Of a stretch of 64,000 nucleotides of DNA, positions 47,546 to 55,881 are shown piece by piece. A model generated the notes under the pieces. The model saw only the letters and a list, made by a program, of their open reading frames with translations, did no database searches and was not told the origin of the DNA. Each line of letters begins with the position of its first letter. The first letter of the stretch is position 1. The stretch lies in assembly GCF_012396235.1 (NCBI RefSeq), contig NZ_JAAXPA010000033.1:1-64000 (forward strand), written 5' to 3'. Source of the DNA: Rhodococcus opacus. Its GTDB lineage: Bacteria; Actinomycetota; Actinomycetes; Mycobacteriales; Mycobacteriaceae. The translations under genes were made by a program, and so were the position numbers.

Positions 47546-48201
47546 CCGCCCGAGAGATTGCCCCGCTGCCCGACCTTCCCGCCGACCTGCCCGGCCTCGT
47601 CCGAATCGAGACCTCCGACCGTCAGGCGACGACACCGATCATCATGGACATGCTGAGGTCGGTGTATCCGCACGACCAGGTGTTCGGAAAGTACTGCACT
47701 GTCAACGAATACATCGACTGCCCGCCGGACGAGGTGTTCCGCTACCTCTCCCACACCCGCAGCCTCGAGGAATGGACGTACAGCCTCCGGGGATTCACCC
47801 CGGCCGGGGAACCCGGGCTGTGGCTCGCGTACGACCGCCTGGGCGACACCACCGAGATCTACACGCGCACCGTGGCACACCCGGCCGCGATGACCGTCGA
47901 CTATCACTGCGCCTGGGACCAGGGCAAACACCTGTGGATGGTGTATCTGATGCGGGTGGTGGACGCGCGCACGGTCCTGGACGTCGACGGATCCGTCGTG
48001 TTGTGGACCAACTGCCACCATCCGTTCTACGACGACAATCCCTACCCCGAGACCGCCCCCGCGGACCGGGTTCCGTGGGTGGGCGACTTCTGGGACATGT
48101 TCGCCGCCGGACACCAACTGGAGATGAGCAATCTCAAGGCGATCTGCGAATACCGGTGGGCGAACGACCTGCCCGTGACCCCGACCTGGATGAGTGAGTG
48201 A
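47542..48201 (+). CDS. SRPBCC-fold protein (polyketide cyclase/START-like)
   Basis: A 219-residue protein starting at ATG 47542 with AAGGAG and a 4-base overlap with the ThDP gene. NEYIDCPPDEVFRYLSHTRS and LEEWTYSLRGFTPAG fit the SRPBCC ligand-binding fold, which includes aromatases/cyclases and START domains. The sequence is unusually rich in Trp, His and Tyr (WTNCHHPFYDDNPYPE, WVGDFWDMFAAGHQ), which may form a metal or aromatic-ligand site. Its role is probably modifying or protecting the operon's intermediate; no specific activity can be assigned. Confidence 0.72.
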   Translation: MTAREIAPLPDLPADLPGLVRIETSDRQATTPIIMDMLRSVYPHDQVFGKYCTVNEYIDCPPDEVFRYLSHTRSLEEWTYSLRGFTPAGEPGLWLAYDRLGDTTEIYTRTVAHPAAMTVDYHCAWDQGKHLWMVYLMRVVDARTVLDVDGSVVLWTNCHHPFYDDNPYPETAPADRVPWVGDFWDMFAAGHQLEMSNLKAICEYRWANDLPVTPTWMSE

Positions 48202-48204
48202 GAC

Positions 48205-49227
48205 ATGGACACCGTCAGCCTGATCGACATTGCCGGCTACCTACCCGAGAACCGGGTGGGAGCAGACTATTTCGCCCAGTTCGCCGCCTCCGACCGGCTC
48301 GCCGAGAACATCATGTTCCGGGCGCCGAAATTCCGCCACCACATCGCGAGCGACGAGAACGCCGTCGACATGGCGGAACGTGCGATCGCCCCGCTGGTCG
48401 AGCGGAACGGCTCCGAACTCGTCGCCAACGTGGACATTCTCATCACCCACACCCAGCTGCCCGACGTCCCGATCCTGGGCACCGGCGGAGAACTCGCGCG
48501 CCGGATGGGAATCACCCCGGACTGGGTGGTGGACCTGCACAACGGCGGCTGCGCGTCGTTCGTGTACATGATCAAACTGGCCCGTCAGATCATGCAGACC
48601 GGCGACGCGTCGACCGCCCTGATCGTGTCGGTGCAGAACAGCGCCGGCCAGATCTTCACGCAATCGGACGTGCGCGCGCTGGCACAGTCGGCGGTGCCCG
48701 GTGACGGCGCGGGCGCATGCCTGCTGGTGAAGTCGGAGGCCGCGCCGGTGCTCGGGCTCGAGTGCCGGACCTACCCCGAGTTCGCCGGGGACATGACGGC
48801 CGCCGTCGATCCGCCCCGCAGGTACTGGGAGGCGGGCACCGGCCAACTGCACATCGGGTTCACCGAATCGAGGATCGCAAAGGTTTTCGCCCGCGGGAAC
48901 CGGCTCGTCCCCGAGGTGGCGCTCGCGGTGTGCAAGCAGATCGGCATCACCCCGGACGCGATCGACACCCTGGTCACCAACCAGCCCAACCGGCTGTTCC
49001 TCCGCAACTGGCGGGACGCACTCGAGCTACCGGCGGAACGACACCCCGACACGTTCGACGAATGCGGGAACCTGTTCGGCGCCGCGATCCCCGTCACCCT
49101 CGACATCGAGAACCGGGCAGGCCGCATCCCCAACGGTTCGCTGGTGATGATGTCCGCGTTCGCGCACGCGGGCGACTTCGCCGGGGCCGGGGCGATTCGA
49201 TGGGGCGCCGCCCCGGCGGGGGTGTGA
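48205..49227 (+). CDS. KAS III-like (FabH-type) thiolase-fold enzyme with altered triad
   Basis: A 340-residue thiolase-fold protein of the 3-oxoacyl-ACP synthase III type. It starts 3 bases after the SRPBCC gene. The nucleophile Cys116 lies in DLHNGGCASFVYMIK, and Asn289 in ECGNLFGAAIPVT. Where FabH has its catalytic His (V-x-HQAN-type), this protein reads TNQPN with Asn259. With no His at that position, normal decarboxylative condensation is doubtful; acyl transfer or another Claisen-type step is possible. It has normal length and no frameshift, so it is not simply degenerate. Confidence 0.82.
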   Translation: MDTVSLIDIAGYLPENRVGADYFAQFAASDRLAENIMFRAPKFRHHIASDENAVDMAERAIAPLVERNGSELVANVDILITHTQLPDVPILGTGGELARRMGITPDWVVDLHNGGCASFVYMIKLARQIMQTGDASTALIVSVQNSAGQIFTQSDVRALAQSAVPGDGAGACLLVKSEAAPVLGLECRTYPEFAGDMTAAVDPPRRYWEAGTGQLHIGFTESRIAKVFARGNRLVPEVALAVCKQIGITPDAIDTLVTNQPNRLFLRNWRDALELPAERHPDTFDECGNLFGAAIPVTLDIENRAGRIPNGSLVMMSAFAHAGDFAGAGAIRWGAAPAGV

Positions 49228-49228
49228 G

Positions 49229-50278
49229 ATGACGACGCCGACCGTCGCGGGACCCGGTGTGAAATTCGATCTCGCGCTGAGCGAGAACCCGTTCGCCCCG
49301 TTGCCCTCCGTGCTCGACGCGCTCGACGGTGTGATGCGCCGGGCGCATCGGTATCCGGAGTTCCTGCCCGACCGGCTGATCGAGATCATCGCGGATCACG
49401 AAGGGCTCGACGCCGATCAGGTGGTGGTGGGCGCCGGTGCCACCGGCGTCGCACTGCAGATCATGCGCTCGGTCGCCGGGCCGGGGGAGCGGATCGTGTT
49501 CACCGCCCCGACGTTCGACGGGTACCCGATCATGGCGCGCATCGCGGCACTCGACGCGGTGCCGGTACCGATTCTCCCGGACGGCGGGCAGGATCTGGCC
49601 GCGATGGCGGCCGCGATCGACGACCGCACCCGGCTCGTCGTCGTCTGCCGCCCGCACAACCCCACCGGGACGCTCGTCGACACCGCCGAGCTGGCGCAAT
49701 TCCTCCGTCGTGTGCCGGACCGGGTGATAGTCGTCCTCGACGAGGCCTACGTGGAGTTCGTCGACCGCCGACTGGTCCTGGACGTGCATCGCATCATCGC
49801 CGAACACCAGAACGTCGTGTTCCTGCGAACGTTCTCCAAGGCGTACGGTCTGGCCGGGTTGCGTATCGGATTCGGCTTCGCGAATGCGGCTCTGGCGCGG
49901 ACGATTCGAACGCTGCAATTGCCGTTCGGGATGGGCAGCGCCGCCGTTCCCGCGGTCACGGCGTCGTACGCCGCCGAGCACGAGCTCCGTGCCCGGGTGG
50001 CTGCCATCGTCGCCGAACGGGAGGAACTGTGGCGCACGGTGCGGGCGATGGGAATTCCCGTCCCGCGCAGTCGGGCCAACTTCCTGTACATCCCCGGAGA
50101 GGAAGTCGGTGACGCACTCGCCCGTGCCGGCATCCACGCGCGCACCTACCCCAATGGCGACGCGCGGATAGCGGTCGGGAGCCGGGACGCCGGGCGTGCG
50201 GTGATCGACGCGCTCAGGCCGACAGTGCCCGGTACCGCTGCAGCTCCGTGTGTGTCTGCGAGTACCGGTCGAGCATGA
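49229..50278 (+). CDS. PLP-dependent aminotransferase class I/II, HisC-like
   Basis: A 349-residue fold-type I aminotransferase. It has LALSENPFAPLPSVLDALD, VGAGATGVALQIM, CRPHNPTGTLVD, VVLDEAYVEFVD and the PLP Lys in FLRTFSKAYGLAGLRIGF, a pattern close to histidinol-phosphate aminotransferase. The context argues for a pathway-specific amino transfer rather than histidine synthesis. It starts 1 base after the KAS III-like gene. Its last ~20 codons overlap the convergent cbiX-like gene by 65 bases, so its C-terminus may be an extension. Confidence 0.86.
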   Translation: MTTPTVAGPGVKFDLALSENPFAPLPSVLDALDGVMRRAHRYPEFLPDRLIEIIADHEGLDADQVVVGAGATGVALQIMRSVAGPGERIVFTAPTFDGYPIMARIAALDAVPVPILPDGGQDLAAMAAAIDDRTRLVVVCRPHNPTGTLVDTAELAQFLRRVPDRVIVVLDEAYVEFVDRRLVLDVHRIIAEHQNVVFLRTFSKAYGLAGLRIGFGFANAALARTIRTLQLPFGMGSAAVPAVTASYAAEHELRARVAAIVAEREELWRTVRAMGIPVPRSRANFLYIPGEEVGDALARAGIHARTYPNGDARIAVGSRDAGRAVIDALRPTVPGTAAAPCVSASTGRA

Positions 50279-50969
50279 CGTCGAGCAGTAGGGGGTGCGG
50301 TCCGATGGTGGCCGCGTAGGTGATGCCGGATCCGCAGGATTCCGCCGCACGGCTCAACCGGTCCGTGAGCAGTCCCGGAGCCAGGAACCACGGAGCGATC
50401 ACGATGCGCGCGGCACCGGCCTGCCGCAGCGTCGAGATCGCCTGCTGCACCGTCGGTTCCGCCGACGTCGCGAAACACGTCACCGCCCCCGACCATCGGG
50501 TGCCCGCGGCGACCGATTCGGCCAGCTCGCGGGTTCGGTCGTTCGCGGCCGGGTCGGACGAACCGACCGCGGCGAGGACGATCCCGAGACCGGACTCGTC
50601 GACGGAACCGCCGGCCTCGCCGATGCGATGACGGACCGCCTCGACCAGCCGCGCATCGTGCCCGAGAACGTCCGCCTGCCGGACGTGCAGGTGGCGGTGA
50701 CGGAGGCGGGCGGCGTCCAGGAGCGCCGGAAGGTCGACGCGTGCGTGGAACGCGCTACCCAGAAGCATCGGCACGACCACGGCGGAGGAATGCCCCTCGG
50801 CGGCGACCGCGTCGAGCACCTGGTCCACGGACGGCGCGTTGAGGTCGAGGAAGCACAACCGCACGTCGAGGTCCGGTCGCACCGCCCGGAGCGCCGACAC
50901 GGCAGCCGCCACCACCCGCGCACTGCGGGGGTCGCGACTGCCGTGGGCGACAGCGATCAGCGGGGTCAT
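50214..50969 (-). CDS. Sirohydrochlorin chelatase-like protein (CbiX family)
   Basis: A 251-residue, two-domain chelatase. The first half has PLIAVAHGSRDPRSARVVAA with the metal-binding His, and VVVPMLLGSAFHARVDLPAL with the second His. The second half repeats the fold (GIVLAAVGSSDPAANDRTRE, IVIAPWFLAPGLLTDRLS). It probably inserts Fe2+ into sirohydrochlorin to give siroheme for the sulfite reductase NirA. It is the last gene of nirA-cysH-cysD-cysN-cbiX, 4 bases after cysN. Start ATG 50969. Confidence 0.88.
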   Translation of the reverse strand: MTPLIAVAHGSRDPRSARVVAAAVSALRAVRPDLDVRLCFLDLNAPSVDQVLDAVAAEGHSSAVVVPMLLGSAFHARVDLPALLDAARLRHRHLHVRQADVLGHDARLVEAVRHRIGEAGGSVDESGLGIVLAAVGSSDPAANDRTRELAESVAAGTRWSGAVTCFATSAEPTVQQAISTLRQAGAARIVIAPWFLAPGLLTDRLSRAAESCGSGITYAATIGPHPLLLDVMLDRYSQTHTELQRYRALSA

Positions 50970-50973
50970 CGCA

Positions 50974-52260
50974 CTAGACGCGCTCGCCGAGCTCCACCGC
51001 TGCGATGGCATCTCCGACGAGGCCGGCCGCGAGCGTGTTGCCGCCGGCCGGGTCGATCAGCAGGAAGCTGCCGGTGTGGCGGTTCACGGTGTAGTCGTCC
51101 GCCACGATCGGCTCGGCGACCCGCACCGAGATCTTGCCGATCTCGTTGAGTTCCAACGACTCCGGGCTGGGCTCCGAGGTGAGCTCCTGCTCGTTGAAAC
51201 GCTCGACGAGTGTGCCGACGATGGCCTGCGTGGTGCGGGTGCCGTGCTTGAGCAGCAGGCGCGCGCCGGGACGCAGTGGCTTCTCGGCCAGCCAGCAGAC
51301 GGTCGCGTCGAACTCGCCGAGCGGTTCCGGGGCGTCGGCGGGGGAGGCAATGACGTCGCCGCGGGAGACGTCGACGTCGTCGGCCAGCACGAGAGTGACG
51401 CTGCGGCCGGCGTGGGCGCTGTCGAGTTCGCCGTCCGCGGTGTCGATGCGGGTGACCGTGGTGCGGACACCGGACGGCAGGATCACCACCTCGTCGCCCG
51501 GGGTCACCTCACCCGCGGCGACCTGCCCGGCGTACCCGCGGTAGTCCGGGAACTCCGCCGTTCGCGGACGGATCACGTACTGGACGGGGAAACGGAGACC
51601 GACCCGGTGGGGTTCGGCGTCGACGGGCACCGACTCGAGGTGCTCGATGAGCGTGGGGCCGTCGTAGTACGGGGTGTTCTCCGAACGCACCGCGACGTTG
51701 TCGCCGTGCAGAGCAGACACCGGGATCTCGACGACGTCCTCGGACGCCCAGCCGAGCGAACTGGTCAGCGAGTTGAACTCCGCCGAGATGTTCGCGAACA
51801 CGGTGGCCGGATCCTCGACGAGGTCGATCTTGTTGACGGCCAGCACCAGCTTGGGGACGCCGAGCAGCGCGAGAACGGCGGCGTGCTTGCGGGTCTGCGA
51901 AATGACACCCTTTCGGGCGTCGACCAGCAGGATGACCATCTGCGCGGTGGACGCGCCCGACACCGTGTTCCGGGTGTACTGCACGTGCCCGGGAGTGTCG
52001 GCGAGGACGAACGACCGGCGGGGTGTCGCGAAGTACCGGTACGCCACGTCGATCGTGATGCCCTGTTCACGCTCCGCGCGCAGGCCGTCGACCAGCAGGG
52101 ACAGGTCGGGAGTGGACAGCCCCTTGTCGACCGACGCCCGGGTGACGGCGTCGATCTGGTCTGCGAGAACCGATTTCGTGTCGTACAGCAGACGGCCGAC
52201 GAGGGTCGACTTGCCGTCGTCCACGCTGCCGGCGGTGGCAAGCCTCAGAAGGTCGCTCAT
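50974..52260 (-). CDS. cysN: Sulfate adenylyltransferase subunit 1 (CysN), no APS kinase domain
   Basis: A 428-residue EF-Tu-like GTPase that stimulates ATP sulfurylase activity of CysD. G1 is ATAGSVDDGKSTLVGRLL, G3 is LADTPGHVQYTRN, and G4 is AVNKIDLVED. The protein ends after its beta-barrel domains. M. tuberculosis CysNC is fused to APS kinase and is about 600 residues; this one is not fused. It starts 2 bases after the cysD stop. Confidence 0.95.
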   Translation of the reverse strand: MSDLLRLATAGSVDDGKSTLVGRLLYDTKSVLADQIDAVTRASVDKGLSTPDLSLLVDGLRAEREQGITIDVAYRYFATPRRSFVLADTPGHVQYTRNTVSGASTAQMVILLVDARKGVISQTRKHAAVLALLGVPKLVLAVNKIDLVEDPATVFANISAEFNSLTSSLGWASEDVVEIPVSALHGDNVAVRSENTPYYDGPTLIEHLESVPVDAEPHRVGLRFPVQYVIRPRTAEFPDYRGYAGQVAAGEVTPGDEVVILPSGVRTTVTRIDTADGELDSAHAGRSVTLVLADDVDVSRGDVIASPADAPEPLGEFDATVCWLAEKPLRPGARLLLKHGTRTTQAIVGTLVERFNEQELTSEPSPESLELNEIGKISVRVAEPIVADDYTVNRHTGSFLLIDPAGGNTLAAGLVGDAIAAVELGERV

Positions 52261-52262
52261 GA

Positions 52263-53216
52263 TCAGAAATAGCCCTCTCGCTTGCGGTCTTCCATAGCCG
52301 CTTCGGAAACTCGGTCGTCGCCGCGGGTTGCGCCGCGCTCGGTCAGCCGGGACGCTGCGACCTCGGCGAGGATCGCCTCGTTGTCGCCGGCCTCGGAAAG
52401 AACTGCGCCGGTGGTGGACCCGTCGCCGACGGTGCGGTACCGCACCGACAGCGTCTGCAGGTCCTCACCCTCGGACGGTCCGCCCCACACACCGGGCGTC
52501 ATCCACATGCCGTCGCGCTGGTACACCTCGCGCTGGTGCGCGTAGTAGATGCTGGCCAGTTCGACGTTGTCACGGGCGATGTACCGCCAGATGTCGAGTT
52601 CGGTGAAGTTGCTGAGCGGGAAGACGCGGACCTGCTCACCGGGGGAGTGCTTGCCGTTGTACAGGTTCCACAGTTCGGGGCGCTGCTTCTTCGGGTCCCA
52701 CTGGCCGAAACTGTTGCGCAGCGAGAAGATGCGCTCCTTGGCCCGGGCACGCTCCTCGTCGCGCCGGGCGCCACCGAAGACCGCGTCGAAACGGTTCTCG
52801 GCGATGGCGTCGAGCAGGGGAACGGTCTGGAGGGGGTTGCGAATCCCGTCGGGGCGTTCGGTGAGCCGGCCGTCGGCCAGGTAGTCCTCGACCTTCGCCA
52901 CGTGCAGGCGCAGGTTGTACTTGGACACGACGTGATCGCGGAAGTCGAGGACCTCCTGCAGGTTGTGTCCGGTGTCGACGTGCAGCAGCGCGAACGGCAG
53001 CGGTGCAGGCCAGAACGCCTTGATCGCCAGGTGCAGCAGCACCGTGGAGTCCTTGCCGCCCGAGAACAGGATCACCGGGCGTTCGAACTCGCCCGCGACC
53101 TCACGGAAGATGTGGATGGCTTCCGACTCGAGCGCGTCGAGCGTGTCGAACTGCGACCCGTCCAACTGCGGCCGGACGGCGGATTCGGCGAGGGAAGTGG
53201 AGATGTCGATGGTCAT
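52263..53216 (-). CDS. cysD: Sulfate adenylyltransferase subunit 2 (CysD)
   Basis: A 317-residue PP-loop ATP pyrophosphatase that makes adenylyl sulfate from sulfate and ATP. The PP-loop is VILFSGGKDSTVLLHLA. HVDTGHNLQEVLDFRD, FGGARRDEERARAKERIFS and FPLSNFTELDIWRYIA are family signatures. The C-terminus ends MEDRKREGYF, typical of CysD. ATG 53216 overlaps the end of cysH by 4 bases. Confidence 0.96.
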   Translation of the reverse strand: MTIDISTSLAESAVRPQLDGSQFDTLDALESEAIHIFREVAGEFERPVILFSGGKDSTVLLHLAIKAFWPAPLPFALLHVDTGHNLQEVLDFRDHVVSKYNLRLHVAKVEDYLADGRLTERPDGIRNPLQTVPLLDAIAENRFDAVFGGARRDEERARAKERIFSLRNSFGQWDPKKQRPELWNLYNGKHSPGEQVRVFPLSNFTELDIWRYIARDNVELASIYYAHQREVYQRDGMWMTPGVWGGPSEGEDLQTLSVRYRTVGDGSTTGAVLSEAGDNEAILAEVAASRLTERGATRGDDRVSEAAMEDRKREGYF

Positions 53217-53950
53217 GAGGCGTGCAACCCGCATTCTGTCTTGGCCTGACCGGCCCAGCGGCCGCTGCGCGGATCGCTGCCGGGGGCTGGCTTGCTGGTG
53301 CACGGAGCGCACCCGATGGACGGATATCCCTCGTCGACGAGCGGATTCACCAGAATCGAGTGCTCGTCGATGTAGGACTGCATGTCTTCGTCGGACCACG
53401 CGGCGATCGGGTTGATCTTCACCAGACCGAACGCGTCGTCGAACGAGATCAGGGGGGCGTTCGCGCGGGTGGGCGCCTCGACGCGCCGGATGCCGGTCAC
53501 CCACGCCTTGTAGCCGGAGAGGGTCTTCTTCAACGGGGCGACCTTCCGCAGTGCGCAGCACCGGTTGGGTTCGCGGGCGAACAGGTCTTTGCCCTCCGCC
53601 GCATCCTGTTCGGCGACACTCGCCTCGGCCCGCGCGTTGATCACGTTGACGCCGTACACCTGCTCGACGGCGTCGCGGGTGCCGATGGTCTCCGCGAAGT
53701 GGTAACCGGTGTCGAGGAACAGCACGTCCACACCGGGATGGACCTGGGCGGCGAGGTGGACCAGAACGCCGTCCTGCATGTTCGACGCGACGATGTAGCT
53801 GTTCCGATACCCCGTCGCTTCGCTCGCCCCGGCCCCGAACGTCTCTTCGGTCCACCGCAGCAGTTCGTGCGCGGAGGCACCCTCGAGACTTGCCGCCCCC
53901 TGCGCGGCAAGGAGCCGAAGGTCGTCCTGTGTGGCTGTGGCGAGATTCAA
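53213..53950 (-). CDS. cysH: Adenylyl-sulfate (APS) reductase, [4Fe-4S] type
   Basis: A 245-residue reductase that converts APS to sulfite and AMP with thioredoxin. The cluster ligands are RCCALRKV and GCAPCTSKP, the CC...CxxC signature that separates APS reductases from PAPS reductases. The catalytic Cys is in the C-terminal ECGLHAS. The start is taken as TTG 53950, preceded by GAAGGAG, which gives LNLATATQDDLRLLAAQGAA. It overlaps nirA by 4 bases and cysD by 4 bases. Confidence 0.94.
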   Translation of the reverse strand: MNLATATQDDLRLLAAQGAASLEGASAHELLRWTEETFGAGASEATGYRNSYIVASNMQDGVLVHLAAQVHPGVDVLFLDTGYHFAETIGTRDAVEQVYGVNVINARAEASVAEQDAAEGKDLFAREPNRCCALRKVAPLKKTLSGYKAWVTGIRRVEAPTRANAPLISFDDAFGLVKINPIAAWSDEDMQSYIDEHSILVNPLVDEGYPSIGCAPCTSKPAPGSDPRSGRWAGQAKTECGLHAS

Positions 53951-55668
53951 CGCAAGTCTCCTTCGTCTGCGCGCACGACCCATTCCGCGAAGCGTTCACC
54001 CTCGTTGCGGTGCTTCACGAACTGGCGGACGACGCGATCGATGTAGTCACCGAGTTCGGTGCTGGTGACCTTGTGCTGGCGAAGCTTCCGGCCGAAGGCC
54101 GAATCGAATCCGAGGCTGCCGCCGAGGTGGACCTGGAAGCCCTCCACCTGGTTGCCCTCGCCGTCGTCGACGAGCATCCCCTTGAACCCGATGTCGGCGA
54201 CCTGTGAGCGGGCGCAGGAGTTCGGGCAGCCGTTGATGTTGATCGTGATCGGCACGTCGAGCTGCGCGTTGATGTCGGCGAGCCGCTGCTCGAGTTCGGG
54301 GACGAGCACCTGCGAGCGCTTCCGCGTCTCCGCGAACGACAGCTTGCAGAACTCGATGCCCGAGCACGCCATCAGGTTCTTGCGCCAGTGCGACGGACGC
54401 GCGGGCAGGCCCACCTCGTCCAGGTCGGCGATCAGCTGCTCGAGCTTGTCGTCGGCGACGTCGAGAATGATCAGCTTCTGGTACGGCGTGAAGCGGATCT
54501 TGTCGCTGCCCGCCCGCTCCGCGGCGTCCGCGACCTTGGCCAGGATCGTGCCCGACACGCGACCCGCGATGGGGGCGACGCCGACGGCATTGAGACCGTT
54601 GCGGGTCTTCTGCACACCGACGTGGTCGATCGGCCGGGTGGGCTTCTCCGGCGCGGGGCCGTCGATGAGCTTGCGCTTCAGGTACTCGGTTTCGAGGACC
54701 TCGCGGAACCGCTCGATGCCCCAGTCCTTGACCAGGAACTTCAGGCGGGCCTTGTTCCGCAGCCGGCGGTAGCCGTAGTCGCGGAAGATCGACACGACGG
54801 CCTCCCACACGTCGGGAACCTCGTCGAGCGGCACCCAGACGCCGACCCGCTGCGCCAGCATCGGGTTGGTGGACAGCCCGCCGCCGACCCACAGGTCGAG
54901 GCCGGGACCGTGCTCGGGATGGTTGACCCCGACGAACGCGACGTCGTTGATCTCGTGCACCACGTCCTGCTGACCGGAGATCGCGGTCTTGAACTTGCGC
55001 GGCAGGTTCGAGTACTCGGGCTTGCCGATGTAGCGGCGGACGATCTCGTCGATCGCGGGAGTGGGGTCGAGGACCTCGGTCAGCGACTCGCCTGCCAGCG
55101 GTGAACCCAGGACGACGCGGGGGCAGTCACCGCACGCCTCGGTGGTCTTGAGGCCGACGCCTTCGAGGCGCTTCCAGATCTCGGGGACGTTCTCGACCTC
55201 GATCCAGTGGTACTGGACGTTTTCGCGGTCCGACAGGTCGGCGGTGTCACGCGCGAACTCGGTGGAGATGCCGGCGATGGTGCGCAGCTGCTCGACGTTG
55301 AGGGCGCCGGCGTCGCAGCGGACCCGCATCATGAAGTACCTGGCCTCGAGCAGGTCGATGTTCTCGTCACCGGTGAAGGTGCCGTCGTAACCCTGCTCGC
55401 GCTGGGTGTAGAGACCCCACCAGCGCATGCGGCCACGCAGGTCGCCTTTGTCGATGCTGTCGAAGCCCTGCTTCGAGTAGATGTTCTCGATGCGGGCCCG
55501 GACGTTGAGCGGGTTGTCGTCCTTCTTGGCCTGCTCGTTGGCGTTGAGGGGCTCGCGGTAGCCGAGGGCCCACTGGCCTTCGGCGCGTCGCCGGGCCGGC
55601 TTCGCCGTGCGCGTACGCGCGGGTGCTGCATCGACGGCAGCGGGGGAGGCGTCGGTGGTCGACGTCAT
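53947..55668 (-). CDS. nirA: Ferredoxin-dependent assimilatory sulfite reductase (NirA/SirA)
   Basis: A 573-residue siroheme and [4Fe-4S] enzyme reducing sulfite to sulfide. Two ferredoxin-like repeats are seen, and the cluster/siroheme ligands lie in MACSGIEFCKLSF and NGCPNSCARSQVADIGF. RFTPYQKLIILDV and FMMRVRCDAGAL are typical of the actinobacterial enzyme. Residues 1-35 are Ala/Thr/Pro-rich and disordered. ATG 55668 has AGGAG upstream. It is the first structural gene after a poly-cysteine leader ORF and is followed by the siroheme chelatase gene at the operon end. Confidence 0.95.
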   Translation of the reverse strand: MTSTTDASPAAVDAAPARTRTAKPARRRAEGQWALGYREPLNANEQAKKDDNPLNVRARIENIYSKQGFDSIDKGDLRGRMRWWGLYTQREQGYDGTFTGDENIDLLEARYFMMRVRCDAGALNVEQLRTIAGISTEFARDTADLSDRENVQYHWIEVENVPEIWKRLEGVGLKTTEACGDCPRVVLGSPLAGESLTEVLDPTPAIDEIVRRYIGKPEYSNLPRKFKTAISGQQDVVHEINDVAFVGVNHPEHGPGLDLWVGGGLSTNPMLAQRVGVWVPLDEVPDVWEAVVSIFRDYGYRRLRNKARLKFLVKDWGIERFREVLETEYLKRKLIDGPAPEKPTRPIDHVGVQKTRNGLNAVGVAPIAGRVSGTILAKVADAAERAGSDKIRFTPYQKLIILDVADDKLEQLIADLDEVGLPARPSHWRKNLMACSGIEFCKLSFAETRKRSQVLVPELEQRLADINAQLDVPITININGCPNSCARSQVADIGFKGMLVDDGEGNQVEGFQVHLGGSLGFDSAFGRKLRQHKVTSTELGDYIDRVVRQFVKHRNEGERFAEWVVRADEGDLR

Positions 55669-55706
55669 GGAGCACTCCTGAATCTCAAGATGCACCGGCT
55701 GAGGCC

Positions 55707-55717
55707 GAGGAGGAGGG
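55707..55717 (-). promoter_or_regulatory. Anti-Shine-Dalgarno-like stretch in the nirA leader
   Basis: On the minus strand this reads CCCTCCTCCTC, about 27-40 bases upstream of the nirA ribosome site CAGGAG (complement of 55675-55680). The two can pair as CTCCT/AGGAG and hide the site. The 55669-55788 interval between leader ORF and nirA is otherwise untranslated. Confidence 0.4.
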
Positions 55718-55788
55718 CTGGTCCTCGCTCGGGGCATTCGAATCCGGCCGGAAGTCGAGAAGAATGATGAACGGGCTGACAGGCTGAA

Positions 55789-55881
55789 TTACTGCGCGAT
55801 ACAGGGCAGACAACAACAGCTGCAGACACGCTTGAGATCGACGTGACGACGCGCCACAAGTCGCACTCCGGGTCCGGTCAT
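55789..55881 (-). CDS. Poly-cysteine leader peptide of the nirA-cysH-cysD-cysN operon
   Basis: A 30-residue ORF with ATG at 55881 and TAA at 55789-55791. Near its end it reads VCSCCCLPCIAQ, five cysteines in eight positions, with three consecutive TGT codons. The ATG lies 7 bases after a -10-like box, so the mRNA is probably leaderless. This matches the poly-cysteine small ORFs described in mycobacteria upstream of sulfur-assimilation operons, where slow translation at low cysteine raises expression of the genes downstream. Regulation here is inferred from that precedent. Confidence 0.82.
   Translation of the reverse strand: MTGPGVRLVARRHVDLKRVCSCCCLPCIAQ

Noticed and set aside
47302-48117. 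271-codon minus-strand frame opposite the ThDP and SRPBCC genes
   Set aside because: Shadow frame with no domain and no ribosome site; the plus-strand operon is clearly coding.
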